Shown piece by piece: positions 1 through 7,819 of a stretch of 12,889 nt of DNA; positions within the stretch are counted from its first letter, which is position 1, and each line of letters opens with the position of its first letter. The notes under the pieces were generated by a model that was not told where the DNA came from, ran no database searches, and was given only the letters and a program-made list of their open reading frames with translations. The DNA is from Planctomycetota bacterium (GTDB lineage: Bacteria > Planctomycetota > Phycisphaerae > Sedimentisphaerales > SM23-30), in contig JAKQBU010000448.1 of the NCBI GenBank assembly GCA_029573975.1, positions 1 through 12,889 on the forward strand, given 5' to 3'. A program made the position numbers and the translations under genes.

Positions 1-128
1 GCTACCTGATCGAGCAGGGAATATCGTCCAAACGGCTGGCGGCCGCGGGCCGGAGCCAGTATCATCCGGTAAGCAAGCAAAAGGCCAAAAACCGGCGTGT
101 GGAAATCATCGTCCATCTGTTCCAATAG
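1..128 (+). CDS. OmpA/MotB-family protein, C-terminal end (partial)
   Basis: Only the last 41 codons are present, read from base 3 to the TAG at 126-128. They contain the typical end of an OmpA-like peptidoglycan-binding domain: a helix ending in QGISSKRLAAAGRSQYHP, followed by AKNRRVEIIVHLFQ. The pattern 'GI..+RL...G...P' and then 'A.NRRVEI.V' is the signature of this fold in OmpA, Pal and MotB proteins, where it anchors an outer-membrane or motor protein to peptidoglycan. The 5' part lies outside the window, so an OmpA/Pal porin, a lipoprotein and a MotB stator cannot be told apart. Its stop codon lies inside the first copy of a short direct repeat. Confidence 0.8.
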   Translation, partial: YLIEQGISSKRLAAAGRSQYHPVSKQKAKNRRVEIIVHLFQ

Positions 129-222
129 TCCTGCGGACGGCTGATCGTCGCGAGGTTGAAAAGCAATTGGACGCTCCCGTTAGTCGCTGCCTGAAGTGTT
201 ATTAGTCCTGCGGACGGCAGAT
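126..222. repeat. Pair of 16-nt direct repeats with a small internal dyad
   Basis: TAGTCCTGCGGACGGC occurs at 126-141 and again, identically, at 203-218, 77 bp apart; both are followed by one mismatch and then GAT. Each copy contains a dyad, GTCC-TGC-GGAC. The first copy includes the stop codon of the OmpA-like gene. The two copies fill much of the spacer before hisH. Function is unknown: a duplication scar, a dispersed repeat family or protein-binding sites are all possible. Confidence 0.6.
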
Positions 223-251
223 ATACGTTATTTGATACAGAAAGTCATCCA

Positions 252-872
252 GTGATAGGAATTATTGATTACGGCATGGGGAATTTGCACAGTGTGCAGA
301 AGGGCTTCGAAAAAGTCGGGGCCGAGGTGCAGATTGTGCGCGAACCGGGCGAGCTAAGGCAGGTAGATAAAATCGTTCTGCCGGGCGTGGGTGCTTTTGC
401 CGATGCCATGCAGACGCTGCGTGAGAAGGGGTTGGTGGAGCCAATCCGGGAAATAGCGGAAAGCGGAAAATGGTTTCTGGGTATCTGCCTGGGACTTCAG
501 TTGATCTTTGATGTAAGTTATGAAGACGGAGAATATGAAGGACTAGGTATCATTCCGGGCAAGGTGGTCCGTTTCGATTTCACCGGCCGGGAGGATGAAG
601 AAGAACTGAAAATCCCCCACATGGGCTGGAACTCGCTCCAATACCAGACTCCTTCTCCGCTTTACCGGGATATACCCAATGGCCCTTATGTTTACTTCGT
701 TCACTCGTATTATGTCGTGCCCACGGATGCGAAAGTCATTGCTACCACGACAAATCATGGTTACGACTTTGCCTCCAGCATTGTCCGAAATAATATCATG
801 GCTACCCAGTTCCACCCGGAGAAGTCCCAGCGGCTGGGCTTGCAAATGCTGCAAAATTTTGCCCGCCTGTAA
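252..872 (+). CDS. hisH: Imidazole glycerol phosphate synthase, glutamine amidotransferase subunit HisH
   Basis: This is a class I glutamine amidotransferase of 206 residues, the usual HisH length. It releases ammonia from glutamine and passes it to HisF, which makes imidazole glycerol phosphate and AICAR in histidine biosynthesis (cytoplasm). The N-terminus [15 protein letters not shown] is the family signature and fixes the GTG start at 252, although the ribosome site before it is weak. The triad is visible: Cys79 in GICLGLQ, and His188 and Glu190 in QFHPEKS. The oxyanion-strand region PGVGAF (residues 44-49) is also intact. No hisF, hisA or other his gene is nearby, so the gene is outside a his operon here. 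A HisH-like subunit serving an amidotransferase step in surface-sugar synthesis is a less likely alternative. It converges on the beta-helix gene. Confidence 0.93.
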   Translation: MIGIIDYGMGNLHSVQKGFEKVGAEVQIVREPGELRQVDKIVLPGVGAFADAMQTLREKGLVEPIREIAESGKWFLGICLGLQLIFDVSYEDGEYEGLGIIPGKVVRFDFTGREDEEELKIPHMGWNSLQYQTPSPLYRDIPNGPYVYFVHSYYVVPTDAKVIATTTNHGYDFASSIVRNNIMATQFHPEKSQRLGLQMLQNFARL

Positions 873-890
873 GCCGCAATCAAAGGCGGC
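873..890. terminator. Possible hairpin between convergent hisH and beta-helix gene
   Basis: GCCGC (873-877) and GCGGC (886-890) can pair around an 8-nt loop. The hairpin starts directly after the hisH stop and extends into the last codons of the opposing gene. No T-run follows on either strand, so it does not look like a strong intrinsic terminator. It may only slow convergent transcription. Confidence 0.25.
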
Positions 891-2262
891 CGTTCTCGAC
901 CGGCACCGCATGATTATCGTGGGCTCGGGTTTTGAAACAGCCGGAAACCGACACCGCCGCGTTGGGGTTTTTTACCGTAATGGGATTCTCGGCGTAGTAA
1001 TTGGCCATACGGCAGCCGGTTAAAGCGACCGTTAGCGGTTCCTCGCCATCGACCAGTATAAAATCATGGCTCAAAGTAAGCTGGCGGCCGTTCACATCCA
1101 CGGTGGGGGTACTGATGGCCGGATTCTGCCCGCTGAAAGCCTCAACGTTTGTCAGGGACGTATGTCCCTTTCCGTCAATGACAATCGGATGGATGTCTTC
1201 CGGGCGCGGCCCGGTGTTGGCGATGATCGAACCCTGGGCGATCTGCCAGTTGCGATTGAATTGGCTGTCGCCTGACTTGTGAATCCCGATAGACACGCAA
1301 TCCAGATTAAAGCTGGTCAACTGCCCGTAGGTGGCCGGTCCCAGCCGCACCCCGCCGAAGGCCCCGAAACTAAACAAATCCATCAGCACCGCATTGTCGG
1401 TGTGATTGATCGTATAGGTAAAGGTTTTCCGGGCCACCACGCTGTCAATGACCTCCCGAGACGTATCGCCCTCGATCGTTCGACGGATGGCGGGGTTACT
1501 GTGGCAGTGGAGGACGCGGGGGATGTCGTAGATATTATCCAAATCCACAAACCGGCCGCTTAGCGGATAGCCATAACAGTGCTCGATCAGCAGAAGTTCA
1601 GCGCAGAACTTGGGATTGATGCTGGGATTGCCGCGTAAATCAAACGCAATGAATTCTCCATAACAGGTTAAATTGGAAAGAGTTACACCGGCCACATATT
1701 GACCCTGGGCGCACTGCACGGTAGGGGGGTATTCAATGACTTTGCCGGCGTCACTGAGGGTTTGGGCGGCATACCAGAATTGCAGCCCCCGCAGTTGCGT
1801 ACCGGATTCGACCGTGATAAAGGGCTGGTCCTGGGATTCGATTTTGAAGACGCTGCCTACCGGCTGGACCTTTTTCGGGTGGCGGGTGCCCCGCGGCGTT
1901 GGCCCGTGCACCCCGATCAGGGAGACGTTCTTCCGCAGAATCAGGCCGTCCGCCACCGGGTAAGGATCTTCCGCCGGTTCGATAAACAGTGCCGCACCGC
2001 ATGTCGAGGCCCACTCAATCGCCTCCTGCAACAACTGCCGGTTGGTATCCGGAGGATTGGTGGGAAGAATTCCGAAATCCCGGATGGATCGCATGGCACT
2101 GGGATTGGCCGCGGAGCCGCTTTGGGCCTGGGCACAGGAATTCATGAGCGTGGAACCGACCACCGCCGCCATGCCTAATGAACCGTTCCGCAGCCACTGG
2201 CGACGATCTACAGCCGCCGTAGCTTCACTTGATGTGTTGTTATGTTTTTCCCATTCACTCAT
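880..2262 (-). CDS. Tat-exported right-handed beta-helix protein, pectate-lyase-like
   Basis: The 460-residue product opens with a twin-arginine signal: DRRQWLR (residues 19-25), a hydrophobic stretch GSLGMAAVVGSTLM, and a likely cleavage site near AQA (44-46). The mature protein begins SIRDFGILPTNPPDTNRQ and continues to an 'ALFIEP...LILRKNVSLIGVHG' segment (91-120). This resembles the opening of the pectate-lyase-3/GH28-like beta-helix superfamily: a D/N-rich entry strand, an amphipathic helix, then a 'puts a value in, sees a wall' strand. Repeating short strands run to about residue 440. No diagnostic catalytic residues can be assigned by eye, so lyase, hydrolase, epimerase or pure binding roles are all open. 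The ATG at 2262 has AGGAAAGG 8 nt upstream. It is the last gene of the minus-strand cluster, 32 nt after the GH36 stop, and is the only member with a Tat-type signal. Confidence 0.72.
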   Translation of the reverse strand: MSEWEKHNNTSSEATAAVDRRQWLRNGSLGMAAVVGSTLMNSCAQAQSGSAANPSAMRSIRDFGILPTNPPDTNRQLLQEAIEWASTCGAALFIEPAEDPYPVADGLILRKNVSLIGVHGPTPRGTRHPKKVQPVGSVFKIESQDQPFITVESGTQLRGLQFWYAAQTLSDAGKVIEYPPTVQCAQGQYVAGVTLSNLTCYGEFIAFDLRGNPSINPKFCAELLLIEHCYGYPLSGRFVDLDNIYDIPRVLHCHSNPAIRRTIEGDTSREVIDSVVARKTFTYTINHTDNAVLMDLFSFGAFGGVRLGPATYGQLTSFNLDCVSIGIHKSGDSQFNRNWQIAQGSIIANTGPRPEDIHPIVIDGKGHTSLTNVEAFSGQNPAISTPTVDVNGRQLTLSHDFILVDGEEPLTVALTGCRMANYYAENPITVKNPNAAVSVSGCFKTRAHDNHAVPVENGRL

Positions 2263-2294
2263 ACAAGATACCTTTCCTGTTTCTTTCTTAAATC

Positions 2295-4832
2295 TTATTC
2301 TGCTTTCTGATAGGTTAGGATCACCGCGCAGGGTTTGTTCTTCATAACCACCGGCAGCCCGGCTGTCATTAACTCTTGCCCCGTAATCTTCGTTGCGGAA
2401 TTATTATCCATATCCCGCACCTGATAAGAGGCATCCCCGTCCAGTCCCTGCAAGGGAAACCGGGCGGATTCAATGGGGCTGTCGCTGCGCCGAAACGCCT
2501 GGATCATACCGCCGCCGGCTTCCGGCCGGTCAAACTGCCAGGCCATCCAGGCATCCGCCGCCTGGCTGTAGCCGGTCAGGGGATAATAATCGCCCAGCAT
2601 ATAACCTGCCACGGCTCGCCATTCCTGATGACATTTCCGCAGTAGATTATAATCCAGTTTTGGATTGGTTACGTCCCAGGTACTAACCACCGAGGGAGTC
2701 AGGCCGCTGCGGAAAATATACAGATCATCATCACGGGCCGCGGTGCCGAAATAGGGCAGCCAGCGGGCCAGGCCATAGGTATGGCATTGCAGCGCCCGGG
2801 GCAGTTCCTCTTTGGGGGCAATCCGGTAGTTGAAGACCACATACCCGACATTATTATAATCGGTCCGCCAGAGCGGCACCGCCCGGCGCATGGCCTCCAA
2901 CTCATTCCGCCGGCCCCCGCTGGAACAGGAATCAATCAGCATCTCCGGATGCCGCCGCCGCAGTTCATCCCAGAACGCCAGATAACCGGAAATATATTTA
3001 TTTTCCGTGATTCCCTGCCGGTCGGCCGGGTCGGCCTGCCGCCATATCTCCAGCGGTTCCATATTGAAATCCTGCCGGTAAAGATCGATTCCCTCTTTCA
3101 CCAACTGGCCATCCACCATCTCAACCATCCACTGCCAGGCCTGCGGATTGCCCAGATTAACTAACATTACCCCCAACTTTGCATCCAAAATCCATTCGGG
3201 GTGTTCTTTGTATATTTTTGATTCCGCATTCACGTTTTCCGGCTCGAACCAGACGATGCTTTTCACACCTTTAGCACGGCCATGATTGGTAATCGCCCGC
3301 AACCCGTGGGGAAAACGCCGCACATCCGCTTCATAACGAATATCCGGCGGCTGATAATAATACCAGCCAAAATCCATCCACCAGTAATCGATTTTGATTC
3401 CTTCCTCCAGATAACGGTCGATAAACTTTTTCTGATTGTCTTCATTGGCCATCATCATCTCAGCAAACTGCACGGAACTGGTGGCGTTCCATTGCGGCGG
3501 CAGAATCTTCCCGCCCGGCCGGGGAACGTTATATTCCATCATCCACCGCCGCCAGACATTCTGGGCACGAACCATGTTCCCCTCATAAAACTGCACCACC
3601 GAGAGTGAGGAACGGATTTCTTCGCCAGGCAACAGTGTAAGCTGGGTTAATTCCTGCCCGCCGCGAACCTGCAGGCCGGTGGAACCATCCCGGATAAAAT
3701 CCGCCGCCCACTGGCCCGGCCAGCCGATTACCACAATCGCCCCGGCTCCATGCCACTGCACATTAAAATAGGGCATGGAACCATTCAGCGGACGGCCGCC
3801 GTTGGTTTCCAGATGCTTGGTTGTGCCCGGATTAAGAATATCTTCCAGCGGGGCATAATCATTGATTGTCGCGGGACTACCAACCTGATGATGCAGGGTG
3901 TATTCCCCGACCATACCACGCTGCAAGACAAGATCAATCCCCTTAATTTCAGAAAGGATCGGCGTGTCGGTATCCCCGGTATTCTTGAAATAGACAGTCC
4001 ATTCGAGAGTCGGGAAATTCAGATACTCGACGCCTTCGCAGCGAACCTGTAACGCGGTTTTCGGATCGGTCCAGACAATCGTGTGAACCACCCGGCCGTC
4101 ATCCATCTTTCGTTTGTTTCGCTCAACCGGCCAGGCCGTTAATAATTCCGGGGATTTCCTGCCGTCATACACAAACGAAAAGGGCGGTGTATTGCTGACC
4201 GGACCCGTTAAGGGGTCGCCCAGCAGGATTTCCTGACCGTCTGTGAGAATAACCTTCGCCTCGGCCCAATCTCCGCTATCGCAATAGATACCATCCCCGC
4301 CATCCGACAATTCCAGGATGAACTCTTGCGCCCCGTTCAACGCTACAGAAATCGGCACCGCTTTCATTCCCCCGCGTAATAGGTCGGACCGATATAAATT
4401 TTTTTCTCCCGCATACACCGCAAAAACGGCACTGCCCTGGCCGGCCTTGGTCACATCTGTCGCGTCGATGCCGATTTGGGCCTGAAAAGATATTCCTCCT
4501 TTCGGCAGTGTCACTTTCACTCGGGTATTCGCATGGGTATATAATCCGCTATAAAACAGCTCCGCTCCAATGCGTAACGGCAGATCTTCCCACATACGAT
4601 TTTTCAGCATCGTATGGCCATTGCGGCCATGAACAATTCCGCTATCGTCCGCATCCACCCCTAGCTTTACGGTTAAGGGTGTTGGTTGGTCATTGCCTTC
4701 AAACCAGATGGATGCCCATTGCCGAGCCTGTACCAGTTCACTTTTTTGCGGCAGCATCGGACTCTCAAACGCCGCCGTGATATTCACAGAAAGCAATAAT
4801 ATCAGCACTATGAATAATCCATTTTTATACAT
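2295..4832 (-). CDS. Secreted NPCBM-GH36 glycosidase (alpha-galactosidase family)
   Basis: The product has 845 residues from the ATG at 4832. That start has AGGA 8 nt upstream and yields a clean Sec signal peptide, MYKNGLFIVLILLLSVNITAA. An in-frame ATG at 4853 adds 7 residues but has no ribosome site. Residues ~32-207 match an NPCBM carbohydrate-binding domain (GIDATDV, GQGSAVFAVYAGEKNLY, then GDWAEAKVIL). A beta-sandwich (~220-425) and a GH36-type TIM barrel (~440-740) follow, ending in a C-terminal beta domain. The expected nucleophile is Asp588 (LYRQDFNMEP) and the acid/base Asp658 (PLWRTDYNN), with the family's SCSSGGRRN loop before it. Retaining removal of alpha-linked galactose or N-acetylgalactosamine is the family norm; the exact substrate is not visible. 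It is the middle gene of the cluster and a paralogue of the upstream gene. Confidence 0.86.
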   Translation of the reverse strand: MYKNGLFIVLILLLSVNITAAFESPMLPQKSELVQARQWASIWFEGNDQPTPLTVKLGVDADDSGIVHGRNGHTMLKNRMWEDLPLRIGAELFYSGLYTHANTRVKVTLPKGGISFQAQIGIDATDVTKAGQGSAVFAVYAGEKNLYRSDLLRGGMKAVPISVALNGAQEFILELSDGGDGIYCDSGDWAEAKVILTDGQEILLGDPLTGPVSNTPPFSFVYDGRKSPELLTAWPVERNKRKMDDGRVVHTIVWTDPKTALQVRCEGVEYLNFPTLEWTVYFKNTGDTDTPILSEIKGIDLVLQRGMVGEYTLHHQVGSPATINDYAPLEDILNPGTTKHLETNGGRPLNGSMPYFNVQWHGAGAIVVIGWPGQWAADFIRDGSTGLQVRGGQELTQLTLLPGEEIRSSLSVVQFYEGNMVRAQNVWRRWMMEYNVPRPGGKILPPQWNATSSVQFAEMMMANEDNQKKFIDRYLEEGIKIDYWWMDFGWYYYQPPDIRYEADVRRFPHGLRAITNHGRAKGVKSIVWFEPENVNAESKIYKEHPEWILDAKLGVMLVNLGNPQAWQWMVEMVDGQLVKEGIDLYRQDFNMEPLEIWRQADPADRQGITENKYISGYLAFWDELRRRHPEMLIDSCSSGGRRNELEAMRRAVPLWRTDYNNVGYVVFNYRIAPKEELPRALQCHTYGLARWLPYFGTAARDDDLYIFRSGLTPSVVSTWDVTNPKLDYNLLRKCHQEWRAVAGYMLGDYYPLTGYSQAADAWMAWQFDRPEAGGGMIQAFRRSDSPIESARFPLQGLDGDASYQVRDMDNNSATKITGQELMTAGLPVVMKNKPCAVILTYQKAE

Positions 4833-4894
4833 AAATCCGATCCTGATCGTCATTCAATTTTTCTGGTTAAAACCGGAATTCCAGGGATAAAAAA

Positions 4895-7726
4895 TTATTT
4901 CACTGCCTCATACCGGATTAACGCCGCCGCGGGAGCTTTATCCTGTTTAACGGTGATCCCTTTTTGCAACAATTCCGCCCCGCTGACCGTAACCGCGGCC
5001 TGGGGATTATCCATATCCGTTACGCGGTAGCTCCTCTGGGGATCCAGTCCGCGCAGTGTAACGGTAATCGTATCGGGCGATTGCTCGCCAGGCCGCCGAA
5101 AGGCCTGTACGAAACCCCGGCCGCTCAGAGACGAATGAAACTGCCAGGCAATCCAGACATTTTCCGTATTCAGGCTGAAATCCGTCAGCGGATAATAGTC
5201 TCCCAGAAAGTCGGGAGCTATCTGCCGCCACTGGTCGAACATCTTCAGCAGTTGGCTGTAGTCCTGGTCCTGGCGGATATCGTGGCCGGGCGAACGGTCT
5301 TCCCAGGCCCCTTTGGTCACCGCCGGGAACATATTGCTGCGGAACACATACGGGTCCATCTGCCCGCCGCTGTTGCCGTAATAGGGAATCCACATCGCCA
5401 AACCGTAGGTCTGGCACTGCATCCCGACCGGCTCGATGGCATAGTCGCACTTCCAGAACGGTACACCCCGCCGCATGCTCTCCAGATCGTTCCGCCGCCC
5501 GCCGGAGGCGCAGGCATCGATCAACAATCCCGGAACTTTTGCGATCAAACCATCCCAGAACGCCAGATACCCCTGTACCCATTGATTCTCCACCATCCCC
5601 TGCCGGTCCATCGCCTCATTCTGCCGCCAGTGATCCAGCGGGTCCATGTTGAAATCGGAGCGGTAAATATCCACTCCTTCTTTTTGCAGGATAGCCGCAA
5701 TATGCTCTGTAAGCCACTGGCACGCCTGGGGATCACCCAAATTATAAAGCATCTGGTCCGTAGTCGTGGCGGAAAGGCACCACTCCGGATGGGTTTTATA
5801 AACCCAGCTATCCTTCGTGCTCACCCGCTCGGCCTCGAACCAGAGGATGGTTTTAATCCCCCGTTCATGGCAATAGTCGCTGACCGGACGGATCCCGTTG
5901 GGAAACCGCTCCGGATGCGGCAGCCAGTTGTCCGTGTACCAGCCGGTATCCATCCACCAGCCGTCCAGCTTGATTCCCAACTGCTGATAGCGGTCGATCC
6001 CCTCCTTCTGATTTTGTTCGGTGGCCCGGTACATCCAGTCCATACAGAAGCCCATCTGCCCGGTCAGCATCGGCTTGAGAGGCTCTCCGCCCGGCTGGGG
6101 AAAATTATGGGCAAACATCCAGCGCCGCCAGATATTCTGGGCCTCGATCCAGTCCGTCTGATCCCAGAACAGCAGCACTGTCAGCGGCGAACGCACTTCT
6201 TCGCCCGGCCTGAGTACGAAATGCGTAAGCTGCTGCCCGGCCCGCAGCATCAGCGTATTGTCTCCCGCCCGCATCAATTCTGTCTTCCACTGGCCCGGCC
6301 AGCCGATGGCAAAAATGAATCCGGTATTTTGGGCCAGTTCCAGGTTGAAATAGGGCATATCCGTGTCACTGGGCCGCCCGTGGTAGGCCCCAAAGGTCCG
6401 GTATATCCCCTTTTCAATGGGGGTGCTGAAGGGTGCATACGCCGACATGCCGGTGAACGAACCGCCATTATGATGCAGCACGAAATCGCCCCCCGGCTCG
6501 CAGTCCACCCGCAGATTCAGCCCCAGCAGATTATCGATCATCGGCGAATCCTGCGGCCCGTTATTCTTCACATAAACCGTCCATTCCAGCACCGGAAAAT
6601 CACGGTATTCGATCATCCCCAGCCGGATCTCCAGTTGGTTCTGGCTATTCGTATAGAGGAGCGTTTTCTGAATCCGGTTTGTATCCAGTTCCTTCCAGCT
6701 TCGCTCCGCCTTCCAGTCCTTCAGCAGTTCCGGAGGCAAGGGATAACTAAGATAGGACGAGCGAAACAATTCTTTCCCGTCGCAGAACAGCGAAATCGGC
6801 AATGCCAGCGCATCCGGTCCCAGATTCGCCTCATTCCAGGCCATCATCTTTTTCATCGCCGCGGCATACGGATGCCCCGCAAATTCCGTGGGAAACGATT
6901 CCTGTCCCCTGGCATTCAGTGCCCGGATCTCCGCGATCCTCGCCTCCAGCGGTCCGGCCTGTTCCGCCGGCACCTGTTCCACCGTCATTTCCACCGCCAG
7001 AATCGTAAGCGGAAAAACCACACCCCCCGTGGAGGCGCACACTTCCAGGGTGTCTTTTTCCTTGAGCGTCAAATTCTCGTACCGACGTTCCGCTTGTTCC
7101 CCATAATTCGTAAGCCGCCCCTCCTCCAGGCAAATACCATTAACCAGTATATGATAAAAAGGATCGCGAACCGATTCCGCGCTATCGTTCAGGCAATGGG
7201 TCAATTTTACCGTAAAGGTATAAGCTCCGTTTTGCGGGGCACTCCAGAGCAGCGAGGGAATCCCGTTGATCGGGGCCGAGTCATCCGTTAGCAGATGGAC
7301 CTGCCCAGCCAGATAATTTTCCGGACCGGATTGCACCGCCCCCTCGGCAAAAACAATCGATCCCACACACTGCACACCTTCGGCAGGGGGAAACGGAATC
7401 CACCAGCGGTTCAGATCCGGCCCACTGTCGGCAGCACCCGAAATGGCTGGCCCCAGTTCACCGGCTTCCTGACCGGCAAAAGGAGTGAACGGCCCGGCAT
7501 TCATATGCTTCCATTTTCCGTCGTTATGCCCCTGGGCCATACGATAGCCGTATTGCCACGTGTTACCCGGCAGAGGATTGGATGAACCCATAACCGGCGA
7601 ACCGGCCGCAGGTGAGTGAAACTGCGGCCCGCTTTGCCAATGGTCGCCTACTGCCGCAAAACCGGAAAAAGTGCAAAATAAAATTACAAAACACATGACT
7701 GCAAAACTAAACATTTTCTTTCGCAT
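4895..7726 (-). CDS. Secreted GH36-type glycosidase with a distinct N-terminal beta-rich domain
   Basis: The product has 943 residues from the ATG at 7726, which has AAGGAG 5 nt upstream and gives a standard signal peptide, MRKKMFSFAVMCFVILF. An ATG 42 nt further upstream (7768) would put acidic residues before the signal. Residues ~27-250 are not an NPCBM domain. They resemble the beta-sandwich seen in many planctomycete secreted proteins: NTWQYGYR early, then SLLWSAPQNGAYTFTVKL, then ENLTLKEKDTLEV. A helical linker (~255-300) leads to the GH36 sandwich and barrel. The expected nucleophile is Asp691 (IYRSDFNMDP) and the acid/base Asp761 (FWKCDY), with ACASGGRRN before it. The catalytic half aligns closely with the next gene (YRxDFNM, GYLAFWD, GDYYPLT, FVQAFRR), so the pair arose by duplication. 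It is first in the minus-strand cluster. Substrate is unproven; alpha-galactosidase-like activity is expected. Confidence 0.84.
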   Translation of the reverse strand: MRKKMFSFAVMCFVILFCTFSGFAAVGDHWQSGPQFHSPAAGSPVMGSSNPLPGNTWQYGYRMAQGHNDGKWKHMNAGPFTPFAGQEAGELGPAISGAADSGPDLNRWWIPFPPAEGVQCVGSIVFAEGAVQSGPENYLAGQVHLLTDDSAPINGIPSLLWSAPQNGAYTFTVKLTHCLNDSAESVRDPFYHILVNGICLEEGRLTNYGEQAERRYENLTLKEKDTLEVCASTGGVVFPLTILAVEMTVEQVPAEQAGPLEARIAEIRALNARGQESFPTEFAGHPYAAAMKKMMAWNEANLGPDALALPISLFCDGKELFRSSYLSYPLPPELLKDWKAERSWKELDTNRIQKTLLYTNSQNQLEIRLGMIEYRDFPVLEWTVYVKNNGPQDSPMIDNLLGLNLRVDCEPGGDFVLHHNGGSFTGMSAYAPFSTPIEKGIYRTFGAYHGRPSDTDMPYFNLELAQNTGFIFAIGWPGQWKTELMRAGDNTLMLRAGQQLTHFVLRPGEEVRSPLTVLLFWDQTDWIEAQNIWRRWMFAHNFPQPGGEPLKPMLTGQMGFCMDWMYRATEQNQKEGIDRYQQLGIKLDGWWMDTGWYTDNWLPHPERFPNGIRPVSDYCHERGIKTILWFEAERVSTKDSWVYKTHPEWCLSATTTDQMLYNLGDPQACQWLTEHIAAILQKEGVDIYRSDFNMDPLDHWRQNEAMDRQGMVENQWVQGYLAFWDGLIAKVPGLLIDACASGGRRNDLESMRRGVPFWKCDYAIEPVGMQCQTYGLAMWIPYYGNSGGQMDPYVFRSNMFPAVTKGAWEDRSPGHDIRQDQDYSQLLKMFDQWRQIAPDFLGDYYPLTDFSLNTENVWIAWQFHSSLSGRGFVQAFRRPGEQSPDTITVTLRGLDPQRSYRVTDMDNPQAAVTVSGAELLQKGITVKQDKAPAAALIRYEAVK

Positions 7727-7819
7727 GGCCGCTCCTTCAAATTCAACGAATAAAAATTTGATGTTCATTTCTCCTGTATAATGCTATTATGTAAATAAAT
7801 CAAGTGAAAGGAAACGTAC
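7727..7819. promoter_or_regulatory. Divergent promoter region between the GH36 cluster and the GH127 gene
   Basis: This AT-rich 93-nt gap must drive both directions. On the minus strand TTGATT (7803-7798) and TATACA (7780-7775) are separated by 17 bp, a good sigma-70-like pair. Transcription would begin near 7768, leaving a leader of about 42 nt that carries the AAGGAG before the 7726 start. On the plus strand TATAAT sits at 7777-7782, overlapping the minus -10, but no good -35 stands 16-18 bp before it. The plus gene has AAAGGA at 7807-7812, 7 nt before its ATG. Overlapping -10 elements would make the two promoters compete. No clear operator palindrome was found. Confidence 0.5.

Noticed and set aside
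4964..7291. A 775-codon open frame on the plus strand
   Set aside because: It is fully antisense to the GH36 gene, whose catalytic motifs are intact. Its translation is rich in Arg, Pro, His and Ile with no recognisable domain, a by-product of codon bias.
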